Shown here one piece after another: positions 6,867-12,485 of a stretch of 12,485 nucleotides of DNA. Source of the stretch: an uncultured Clostridia bacterium (GTDB lineage Bacteria > Bacillota > Clostridia > Christensenellales > UBA1242); contig CAOJNR010000017.1 in assembly GCA_948439925.1 (NCBI GenBank), positions 1 through 12,485 of the forward strand, given 5' to 3'. A model generated the notes under the pieces. It was given only the letters and a program-made list of their open reading frames with translations. It was not told the origin of the DNA and ran no database searches. How positions within the stretch are numbered: the stretch's first letter is position 1; every line of letters begins with the position of its first letter. The position numbers were made by a program, and so were the translations under genes.

Positions 6867-7991
6867 ATGAAAGCTCTTATATTTTCAATGACGTGTGGCG
6901 AAGGTCACAACATGATGGCAAAATCACTTTCGATGCAATTTGACGCAAAGGGAATTGAAAACAAAATTGTTCAAACTTTTGGCTTTAACGAAAAGCGAGT
7001 GAAAAGAGAAAACCGACAGTATCTTTGGGTTTGCAAACATTTTCCAAAAATATATGATTTTGTTTGGGAAAAACTTAGAAAGAAAAATCATTTCACTGAC
7101 AAACTCCCCACCTATGTTAAACCATGCCTCAAATATTTCATTCAAAACATTGAAGAATACAAGCCTGACATCATCGTCAGCACTCACTATTACGCAAGCA
7201 GTGTGCTAACATATATGAAAAAACAAAACTTGCTCGATTCAAAAATTGTGACAGGTGCAATCTTGCAAGATTTTTGTCTTGCACCTTATTGGGAGCACTC
7301 AAATGGCGTGGACTTCATTTTTCAGCCATATGAAAACACTCGTGACGAGCTTTTGTTCAAAGGTTTTAAAGAAAACCAGATTGTGACGACAGGCTTGCCA
7401 ATTCGTGCCGAATTCTGCGGGGGGGGGGGGATTTCAAGCTCAGATATGCGAGAAAAGCTCAAACTGCCTCAGAAATTCACGGTTTTAACCATCGCAGGTG
7501 GCGCTGGACATGGAAATACCATTAAACTTCTCAAAAATATTTTAAAAAAGAAGCTTGATATTTCCATAATTTGCATAAATGGTAAAAATAAAAAGGGTTT
7601 TAACCAAATTGAAAAATTTTGCACAAAGAAAAATGTTTCAAATGTGACAAACCTTGGTTTCGTTCAAAATATGATCGAATATATGCAAGCGAGTGACCTG
7701 ATTATCACTCGTTGCGGAAGTAGCTCAATCTGTGAAACTCTTGCGGTTGGACGACCTTTTATTATGAGAGAAAAGTTGATTTTAAATGAACGAATCACAA
7801 AAAAAATGTTCTCTGAAAACGGATGTGCACTCGGGCTTGAAAAAATTACTGATGCTGGTGACAACGTGGAAAAGATTTTTTCTAGCCCTGCTTTATACGA
7901 AAGCATGAAAGCAAATATTTCAAAGTATGCAAGACCAAATTCGTCAAAAAATATAGTAAAATTTTTAATAAAGGAATCATCAAGCAAATAA
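6867..7991 (+). CDS. GT28-type glycosyltransferase (UgtP/MGDG-synthase-like) with poly-G tract
   Basis: 374-residue GT-B enzyme resembling the diacylglycerol glucosyltransferase / MGDG-synthase group, which transfers a sugar from a UDP donor to a membrane lipid. The N-terminal acceptor domain opens with the FSMTCGEGHNMMAKSL loop (6-21) and contains DFCLAPYWEH (135-144) and VTTGLPIRAEF (173-183). The C-terminal donor domain has VLTIAGGAGHGN (206-217), LGFVQNMIEYMQASDLIITRC (start 263) and the CGSSSICETLAVGRPFI segment (283-299), matching the family's PGGLTxxEALAxGxP region with Cys for Pro. A run of 12 G codes for Gly185-188 in the interdomain linker; loss or gain of one G would stop translation before the donor domain. 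AAAGGAG lies 5 nt before the ATG. No clear promoter is seen, so it may be transcribed with rplI. Lipid versus other acceptor is undecided. Confidence 0.88.
   Translation: MKALIFSMTCGEGHNMMAKSLSMQFDAKGIENKIVQTFGFNEKRVKRENRQYLWVCKHFPKIYDFVWEKLRKKNHFTDKLPTYVKPCLKYFIQNIEEYKPDIIVSTHYYASSVLTYMKKQNLLDSKIVTGAILQDFCLAPYWEHSNGVDFIFQPYENTRDELLFKGFKENQIVTTGLPIRAEFCGGGGISSSDMREKLKLPQKFTVLTIAGGAGHGNTIKLLKNILKKKLDISIICINGKNKKGFNQIEKFCTKKNVSNVTNLGFVQNMIEYMQASDLIITRCGSSSICETLAVGRPFIMREKLILNERITKKMFSENGCALGLEKITDAGDNVEKIFSSPALYESMKANISKYARPNSSKNIVKFLIKESSSK
7419..7430 (+). repeat. Run of 12 G inside the GT28-like gene
   Basis: Twelve consecutive G form four GGG glycine codons in frame. In AT-rich DNA this is wholly exceptional; I saw no other comparable G or C run in the window. 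With 13 G the frame stops at 7523-7525; with 11 G it stops at 7486-7488. It is the classic form of a slipped-strand phase-variation tract, although assembly or sequencing error in the run length cannot be excluded. Confidence 0.95.
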
Positions 7992-8015
7992 AGATAATAG
8001 TGAATAGGAGAAAAT

Positions 8016-8822
8016 ATGATACCAAAAATCATACACTATGTCTGGCTTGGTAAAGGCAAAAAATCGCCTTTGTTTGAAAAATGCTTGAAGTCATGGAAAG
8101 AAAAATGCCCTGATTATCAAATCATTGAATGGAATGAAACCAACTTTGACTTTTCGTGCAGTCGCTATGCACGTGAAGCTTATGAACAGAAAAAATATGG
8201 CTTTGTTCCCGACTATATACGCGCCAAGGTTTTATACGACCATGGCGGGATTTATCTCGACACTGATGTTGAAATTGTGAAATCTTTTGACTCTCTTTTA
8301 GAAGAAGATTTTTTAATATCATTTGAAAATGGAGCATATCTCGAAACTGCAATCTTAGGCTCATGCAAAGGTCACCCTTTCGCAAAAATGATGGCAGATT
8401 TTTATATAGATAAACCATATATCGAAAATGGAAAAATTGATTTCACACCAAGCACGCCAATCTGGACTCATTTTATTAACAAGCATTACAAATTGAAACT
8501 CAAAAACTCATATCAAAAATTGAAAGCAAATAGTGACGAAAATGCACCAACTATAACAGTGTTTCCGTCAGAATATTTCTGTCCAATAAACTTCACAACC
8601 AAAAAGCTGAAACAAACAGAAAACACCTATGCAATTCATTATTTCAGTGCAACTTGGTTTACGGGCAAGCTTAAAACGCGTGAAAAGCTTTTGAAAGCAG
8701 TTTATTATACTGTTGGTGAAAAGATTTTCACTACTTTCACAAGAACTTATGCAAAAAGCGTTGGCAGAAAGATTGAAAAACATTTGAAAAGAGTTGAAAA
8801 AATGAAAAAGACAGAAAGATAA
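8016..8822 (+). CDS. GT32-like DXD glycosyltransferase
   Basis: 268-residue GT-A type enzyme of the sugar-binding DXD family (Gly_transf_sug; OCH1/capsular-polysaccharide type). It starts with the hallmark IPKIIHYVWLG (2-12), then CLKSWKEKCPDYQIIEWNE (23-41) and DYIRAKVLYDHGGIYLDTDVE (start 66) holding the metal- and nucleotide-sugar-binding DTD (82-84). AIHYFSATW near residue 207 matches the family's AIHHxxxSW end motif, followed by a basic tail with no clear membrane span. GGAG lies 5 nt before the ATG. It starts 24 nt after the GT28-like gene, so the two form an operon probably building one surface glycan or glycolipid. The donor and acceptor sugars cannot be told. Its final codons lie in the terminator stem. 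Confidence 0.9.
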   Translation: MIPKIIHYVWLGKGKKSPLFEKCLKSWKEKCPDYQIIEWNETNFDFSCSRYAREAYEQKKYGFVPDYIRAKVLYDHGGIYLDTDVEIVKSFDSLLEEDFLISFENGAYLETAILGSCKGHPFAKMMADFYIDKPYIENGKIDFTPSTPIWTHFINKHYKLKLKNSYQKLKANSDENAPTITVFPSEYFCPINFTTKKLKQTENTYAIHYFSATWFTGKLKTREKLLKAVYYTVGEKIFTTFTRTYAKSVGRKIEKHLKRVEKMKKTER

Positions 8823-8836
8823 TTCTGTCTTTTTTT
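8805..8836. terminator. Bidirectional terminator overlapping two gene ends
   Basis: A 12-bp stem AAAAAGACAGAA / TTCTGTCTTTTT with loop AGATAA, which contains the stop codon of the GT32 gene; the T-tract reaches the prfA stop (8835-8837). It serves both convergent units. Confidence 0.88.
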
Positions 8837-9920
8837 ATGAATTTGCAAGTTTTTCAGCCCTATCTTTAACGATAAGAGCTTCTATGAACTGCTCAATATC
8901 ACCGTTGAGGACTCCGTCTATGTTATATGATGTCACATTAACGCGATGGTCAGTCACTCTGCCTTGTGGATAGTTATAAGTTCTCACGCGCTCTGAGCGG
9001 TCACCAGTGCCAACTTGACTTCTGCGCTTTTCCTTATATTCACTGTCTTGTTGCTCTTTATAAAACTCATAAAGTTTTGAGCGCAAGATTGAGAAAGCAC
9101 GCTCTTTGTTTTTGAGCTGACTGCGTTCATCTTGGCAGGCAACAACTATGCCTGTTGGAATGTGAGTTATTCTGATTGCTGACTCAGTTTTATTGACGTG
9201 CTGTCCGCCTGCACCAGACGCGCGATAGGTGTCAATGCGAAGATCCTTGTCCTCAATTTCAACATCCACATCTTCAACTTCTGGAAGCACTGCAACTGTT
9301 GACGTTGAAGTATGTATTCTTCCTTGCGACTCTGTTTCTGGCACACGTTGAACGCGATGAACACCACTTTCATATTTGAGTTTGCTGTAAGCGCCTTTAC
9401 CCTTGACCATGAAAGTTATTTCTTTGATTCCGCCAATTTCAGTTTCATTTAGGTCAAGTATTTCAACTTTCCAGCGGTTTTTCTCTGCGTAATATTGATA
9501 CATTCTTGTCAAAACTGAACAGAAAAGCGCGGATTCTTCACCGCCCGCAGCCGAACGAATTTCGATGATAGCGTTGTTGTCGTCATTTTCATCTTTTGGC
9601 AAAAGCAGAAACTTGACCTCTTCAACTTTCTCTTCAATCTGTTTTTTGAGCGTTCCAATTTCTTCATAGAACATGTCGCGAAGCTCTGCATCTTTTTCCT
9701 CGGCATAGACTTTTTGGCAGTCTTCAAAATCTTTGATAAGTTTTTCAAGTTCGTCATGAGCTGATGCAACCTCTTCAAGACTTGATCTTTCTTTGACCAA
9801 TTTTTTCCACTCTTTATTGTCAGCAATTATCTCAGGTTTTGAAACAAGCACATTGAGTTCTTCAAACCTATCCCTTGCTTTTTGCGTTTTCGCGAGTATA
9901 TCCTTCCCTAGTTCTTCCAT
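8835..9920 (-). CDS. prfA: Peptide chain release factor 1
   Basis: RF1 recognises UAA and UAG in the ribosomal A site and triggers release of the peptide. The 361-residue length is normal. Domain 1 is the coiled helical region (1-105). The tripeptide stop-codon reader is PET (194-196) in RVPETESQGRIHTST, a usual Gram-positive form of PxT. The catalytic GGQ (238-240) is in ASGAGGQHVNKTESAIRITH. AAAGGA lies 6 nt before the ATG at 9920. The gene overlaps the end of the prmC frame by 53 nt, and PrmC is the enzyme that methylates Gln240, so the pair is coupled by position. Every stop codon seen in this window is TAA or TAG, all readable by RF1. Confidence 0.98.
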   Translation of the reverse strand: MEELGKDILAKTQKARDRFEELNVLVSKPEIIADNKEWKKLVKERSSLEEVASAHDELEKLIKDFEDCQKVYAEEKDAELRDMFYEEIGTLKKQIEEKVEEVKFLLLPKDENDDNNAIIEIRSAAGGEESALFCSVLTRMYQYYAEKNRWKVEILDLNETEIGGIKEITFMVKGKGAYSKLKYESGVHRVQRVPETESQGRIHTSTSTVAVLPEVEDVDVEIEDKDLRIDTYRASGAGGQHVNKTESAIRITHIPTGIVVACQDERSQLKNKERAFSILRSKLYEFYKEQQDSEYKEKRRSQVGTGDRSERVRTYNYPQGRVTDHRVNVTSYNIDGVLNGDIEQFIEALIVKDRAEKLANS

Positions 9921-11619
9921 AAATTATCCTTTCAATTTTGTTATAATCTTTCACGATGTGCGTGTCCACAAATCCGCATTCTTGCATGATTTTTTGAACA
10001 TCACCCGCTTGACCTTGCCCCACTTCAAAAAAGAGGAATCCTCCACTTTTCAAATGTTTTGGAGCATTTGCCACAATCTTGCGATAAAAATCAAGCCCAT
10101 CATTTCCGCCGTCAAGCGCAAGTCGAGGGTCATAATTTTTCACTTCCAAGTCAAGTTTTTCAACGTCTTCACTTTTGATGTATGGTGGATTTGACACAAT
10201 TATATCAAACTTTTTATTTTTTTTCAACTCTTCAAAGAGGTCTGAAAGAATAAAATCCACTTTTGCATGATTTTTTTCGGCATTATTCTTGGCAAGAGTG
10301 ATAGCCGACTTTGAAATATCAATCGCACTGACTTTGCATTTGCAGTTTTTGGCAATAGAAATTGCAATAGCGCCACTGCCTGTGCATAAATCACAAATCT
10401 CTGGCTCAGTCATAGTTTTTGCAAGGCGAATCACCTCTTCAACCAAAATTTCAGTTTCCATACGCGGACTTAAAACTTTGCGGTTGACATCAAAGCGCAT
10501 GCCGTAAAATTCAACAAAGCCGAATATACTTGAAATAGGCTCGCCTTTACTGCGCCTTTCTGTCGCCCTCAAAATGTCGCGATATTCTTTTTCAGAAACA
10601 CTTTTAACAAGCTTAATTTCTGCTCGATTTTTTCCAAGCACATTTGCAATAAGCCAGTCGACATCGCTTTTGTCATATCTCTCATTGCTGAGAAGTTTTG
10701 TTTGCATTTCAGCAAGTAGCGTTGACATTGAAACTAAATTTTCTTCTTCCATTTGGTAATCCTTATCGTAATTTTGTTCAATTAAGGCAACTTTAACAGC
10801 TTCTTTGTGCGTTACGCTTGGTCGCATAGACACAAGCCACGCAAAAGCCACGACCACTTCTTTTAATCCTTTAACATTTGCTTTTTCGAGTATGAAAAGA
10901 ATTTCATAACACAATGAAATGCAAGCAATGAGAATTGCAAGGTTAATGAACGGGTCAGCATACCACGCCACCTTAATCGAAATTAATGATATCACAAAAG
11001 TGGACGTAAAGAAAGCAAAAAGCATAAAATTAAAAAAATTAAGCGGTTGAAAAATGGAAGATTTGTCAATTTCAGAAGTTTTAAACTTTGCATTGACCGC
11101 TTGACAGCACGCACCATTGAAACGATATATCTCATGCATGAAAGGAGCAAAGCGCAGACCGACCATGGTGAGATAAAAGATTCCCACTCGCAAAACCGCT
11201 GTGAAACAGTTGAGTGCAAGACGAGAATAGCCTGTTCCAAATGCACGTTTGACAACAAATGGTGGCAAAACTCCAAAAACAAGAAAGGCATACAAGAAAC
11301 CTAAAACTATTGATGCAAATAGAAGAATATATACCGAAGCAATATTGAGATGATTTGCAATTTTATCAGCAACATTTTGATCTTCTTCCTCTTGCTCATC
11401 AAGGCTTGTGCATTTTAAAAAAGATTTGATAAAACAAAATATGCCCAAAATGAAAAATGCAATTCCACGGATTAACCAAATATCAAAAATTTTCATTTTG
11501 ATCTTTGACTTTTCTCCCGAAACCTTTTTATTGCCATGACTGTTTATAATTGCAACAGTCCACTTATCTTCACTTAGACATGAAATTCCGTTGACAGACG
11601 GAAACAGAATTTTATTCAT
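9868..11619 (-). CDS. prmC: YqhQ-like membrane domain fused to PrmC (RF glutamine methyltransferase)
   Basis: One open frame of 583 codons joins two proteins that are usually separate neighbours. Residues 1-285 follow the DUF1385/YqhQ layout: an N-terminal strand region (VNGISCLSEDKWTVAI), the IRG segment (50-52), hydrophobic spans near 45-65, 93-120, 135-157, 193-218 and 222-244, and a C-terminal RPSVTHKEAVKVALIEQN. The signatures are lost: EYHGAEHK reads RFNGACCQ (166-173), and HPRCGT is absent around 190. Residues 298-570 are PrmC: GEPISSIFGFVEFYG, LSPRMETE (383-390), SAM-binding DLCTGSGAIA (410-419) and catalytic NPPY (477-480). PrmC N5-methylates the GGQ glutamine of release factors. An internal ribosome site and ATG at 10752 could make free 294-residue PrmC. 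No ribosome site precedes the ATG at 11619. Lost stop codon versus functional fusion is undecided. Confidence 0.88.
   Translation of the reverse strand: MNKILFPSVNGISCLSEDKWTVAIINSHGNKKVSGEKSKIKMKIFDIWLIRGIAFFILGIFCFIKSFLKCTSLDEQEEEDQNVADKIANHLNIASVYILLFASIVLGFLYAFLVFGVLPPFVVKRAFGTGYSRLALNCFTAVLRVGIFYLTMVGLRFAPFMHEIYRFNGACCQAVNAKFKTSEIDKSSIFQPLNFFNFMLFAFFTSTFVISLISIKVAWYADPFINLAILIACISLCYEILFILEKANVKGLKEVVVAFAWLVSMRPSVTHKEAVKVALIEQNYDKDYQMEEENLVSMSTLLAEMQTKLLSNERYDKSDVDWLIANVLGKNRAEIKLVKSVSEKEYRDILRATERRSKGEPISSIFGFVEFYGMRFDVNRKVLSPRMETEILVEEVIRLAKTMTEPEICDLCTGSGAIAISIAKNCKCKVSAIDISKSAITLAKNNAEKNHAKVDFILSDLFEELKKNKKFDIIVSNPPYIKSEDVEKLDLEVKNYDPRLALDGGNDGLDFYRKIVANAPKHLKSGGFLFFEVGQGQAGDVQKIMQECGFVDTHIVKDYNKIERIIYGRTREGYTRENAKSKG
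10750..10764 (-). promoter_or_regulatory. Internal ribosome site and start for free PrmC
   Basis: Minus strand: AAGGAT (10764-10759), 6 nt, ATG (10752-10750), in the same frame as the fused protein and starting MEEENLVSMSTLL. From here the product is 294 residues, the normal size of PrmC. The full-length start at 11619 has no such site, so this may be the main prmC start. Confidence 0.6.
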
Positions 11620-11643
11620 GACTAAATTTTTGACAAAGTGCCG

Positions 11644-11666
11644 AGCTTTTAAACGACAGCTTTTAA
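11644..11666. repeat. Short direct repeat upstream of the yqhQ-prmC frame
   Basis: AGCTTTTAA occurs at 11644-11652 and again at 11658-11666, separated by ACGAC (14-bp period). It lies in the 143-bp gene-free stretch 11620-11762, between the rpmE terminator and the yqhQ-prmC start. No convincing promoter was found there. Role unknown. Confidence 0.3.
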
Positions 11667-11708
11667 GTTTGAAAATTTTTAGTTGTTTTATTTATAAAAT
11701 TTTTCAAC

Positions 11709-11741
11709 AAAAAAAATTGCGAACCTTTTTCGCAATTTTTT
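11709..11741 (-). terminator. Intrinsic terminator after rpmE
   Basis: On the minus strand a 13-bp stem AAAAAATTGCGAA / TTCGCAATTTTTT with loop AAAGG runs into a T-tract of eight. It ends the ssb-rpsR-rpmE unit about 20 nt past the rpmE stop and separates it from yqhQ-prmC-prfA. Confidence 0.9.
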
Positions 11742-11762
11742 AACATAATAACACAAAGTGTT

Positions 11763-11969
11763 TTATTTCAAGCCATACTTGTTTTTGAATTTCTCAACAT
11801 TTCCGCTTGTGTCAACAACCTTCTTCTTGCCTGTGAAGAATGGGTGACATTTGTTGCAGATATCAAGAGTGAGTGAATCGCCCTTGCAGTTTGACTTTGT
11901 TTTGAAAGTGTTTCCACACGCACAAGTAACTGTGATTTCATGATAGTCTGGATGAATCTTATCTTGCAT
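11763..11969 (-). CDS. rpmE: 50S ribosomal protein L31, zinc-binding type
   Basis: Small large-subunit protein at the bridge between the ribosomal subunits. The 68-residue length is normal. It starts MQDKIHPDYHEITVTCACG and keeps the four zinc-binding cysteines of the C+ form: C16 and C18 in CACG, C38 and C41 in CNKC, then HPFFTGKKKVVDTSGNVEKF, the family's conserved C-terminal block. In many Firmicutes a zinc-free paralogue replaces this form when zinc is scarce; none is seen here. The ribosome site is a G-rich AAAAGGGG about 9 nt before the ATG. It follows rpsR by 27 nt and is closed by a strong terminator. Confidence 0.97.
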   Translation of the reverse strand: MQDKIHPDYHEITVTCACGNTFKTKSNCKGDSLTLDICNKCHPFFTGKKKVVDTSGNVEKFKNKYGLK

Positions 11970-11996
11970 AACTTTATACCCCTTTTATTTTAAATT

Positions 11997-12260
11997 TTAA
12001 TCTCCAACATATGGAAGAAGTGCAACATTTCTTGCTCTTTTGATTGCAACGCAAAGTTCTCTTTGGTGATGTGCACAAACGCCAGTTTGACGTCTTGGCA
12101 AAATTTTGCCTTTTTCAGTGATGTATTTTCTGATTTTTGCAACATCTTTATAATCAATAGCTTTCTCACCAGCAACGCAAAAAGCGCAAACTTTTTTCTT
12201 GGCTGGCTTGCGGAATTTCTTTACAACAACTTTTTCTTCCGCTTTAACTTGTTCGCTCAT
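11997..12260 (-). CDS. rpsR: 30S ribosomal protein S18
   Basis: Small-subunit protein that pairs with S6 on the platform of the 30S particle. The 87-residue sequence has a lysine-rich N-terminal extension (VKAEEKVVVKKFRKPAKKK), then the core with IDYKDVAKIRKYITEKGKILPRR and the RAR/ALLPYV end. Cysteines C25 and C28 (CAFC) plus two later ones in GVCAHHQRELC indicate the zinc-binding form. A strong AAGGAGG lies 8 nt before the ATG. It sits 83 nt after ssb on the same strand, the standard (rpsF)-ssb-rpsR order. Confidence 0.97.
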   Translation of the reverse strand: MSEQVKAEEKVVVKKFRKPAKKKVCAFCVAGEKAIDYKDVAKIRKYITEKGKILPRRQTGVCAHHQRELCVAIKRARNVALLPYVGD

Positions 12261-12343
12261 GTGATAAGCCTCCTTTTATTTATTTTTTTTATAATTTTTA
12301 AACTATATAATTGGTTGAACCACCACAAAAGTGCCTAAAACAC

Positions 12344-12485
12344 TTAGAATGGTAAACTATCGTCATCATCGATAGGCACAAGTTCGGTTGTGGCTTTTTT
12401 AGGCGCACTTGCTTTTGGCATAGCATCGCCTGTTCCTTCTGGCTTAGCGCCAAGGAATTCAACTTCATCAGCAACGATTTCAGTT
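12344..12485 (-). CDS. ssb: Single-stranded DNA-binding protein, C-terminal part
   Basis: Only the last 46 codons and the TAA stop (12344-12346) are in the window. The visible part starts TEIVADEVEFLG, matching the last strand of the SSB OB-fold (the TEVVADxVxFL pattern), then a flexible linker (AKPEGTGDAMPKASAPKKATTELV), and ends in the acidic tip DDDDSLPF. That tip is the docking peptide through which SSB recruits replication and repair proteins. The linker is short, as in many Firmicutes chromosomal SSBs. The place next to rpsR supports the chromosomal ssb rather than a phage copy. Confidence 0.94.
   Translation of the reverse strand, partial: TEIVADEVEFLGAKPEGTGDAMPKASAPKKATTELVPIDDDDSLPF

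Noticed and set aside
6867..7991. Calling the GT28-like gene a pseudogene because of the homopolymer
   Set aside because: With 12 G the frame is open over the full length and both domains keep family motifs, so this is an ON-phase, intact gene.
9868..9920. Frameshift at the prmC/prfA overlap
   Set aside because: Both frames are intact to their own starts and stops; the PrmC motifs end before the overlap and prfA has its own ribosome site, so a 53-nt overlap is enough.
1..12485. CRISPR array, tRNA, rRNA, IS element or prophage
   Set aside because: No regularly spaced repeats, tRNA-like cloverleaf, terminal inverted repeats or transposase/integrase motifs were seen by eye on either strand.

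Overview
The window looks like chromosomal core sequence from a low-GC, Gram-positive-type bacterium, most likely an uncultivated Clostridia-like Firmicute (inference). Supporting signs are an AT-rich genome, strong AGGAGG-type ribosome sites, SigA-type promoters with TGn-extended -10 boxes, a SpoVB-like flippase, a two-repeat DUF1540 protein, the ssb-rpsR pair, and the rpmE / yqhQ / prmC / prfA neighbourhood typical of that phylum. No rRNA, tRNA, CRISPR array, IS element or prophage was seen. Coding density is high; the longest gene-free stretch is about 140 bp (11620-11762), holding a terminator and a short direct repeat.

Layout. Positions 1-3675 (minus strand) hold a SpoVB/MurJ-like flippase, dusB (tRNA dihydrouridine synthase) and pgk, whose C-terminus runs off the left edge. 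Positions 3729-4405 (plus) hold a self-contained, very AT-rich orphan gene with its own strong promoter and a terminator. Positions 4407-6235 (minus) hold an unrecognised 490-residue protein with a long disordered tail, preceded by a DUF1540 Cys-rich protein. Positions 6274-8836 (plus) hold rplI (L9) and two glycosyltransferases, a GT28/UgtP-like enzyme and a GT32-like DXD enzyme. Positions 8835-12485 (minus) hold ssb (partial), rpsR and rpmE up to a strong terminator, then a YqhQ-like membrane domain joined in frame to PrmC, and then prfA.

Functionally, PrmC methylates the GGQ glutamine of the release factor encoded just downstream (prfA). The ribosomal genes, pgk, dusB and ssb are housekeeping. 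The flippase and the two glycosyltransferases suggest envelope glycoconjugate synthesis.

The most interesting points are as follows. (1) A run of 12 G lies inside the GT28-like gene, and a one-base change in either direction truncates the protein before its sugar-nucleotide domain: a candidate phase-variable switch. (2) The YqhQ-like domain has lost the family's signature residues and is fused to PrmC, with a buried ribosome site that could also make free PrmC. (3) At least two genes have a -10 box placed so that transcription would start at the A of the ATG, suggesting leaderless mRNAs. (4) Two unrecognised proteins.
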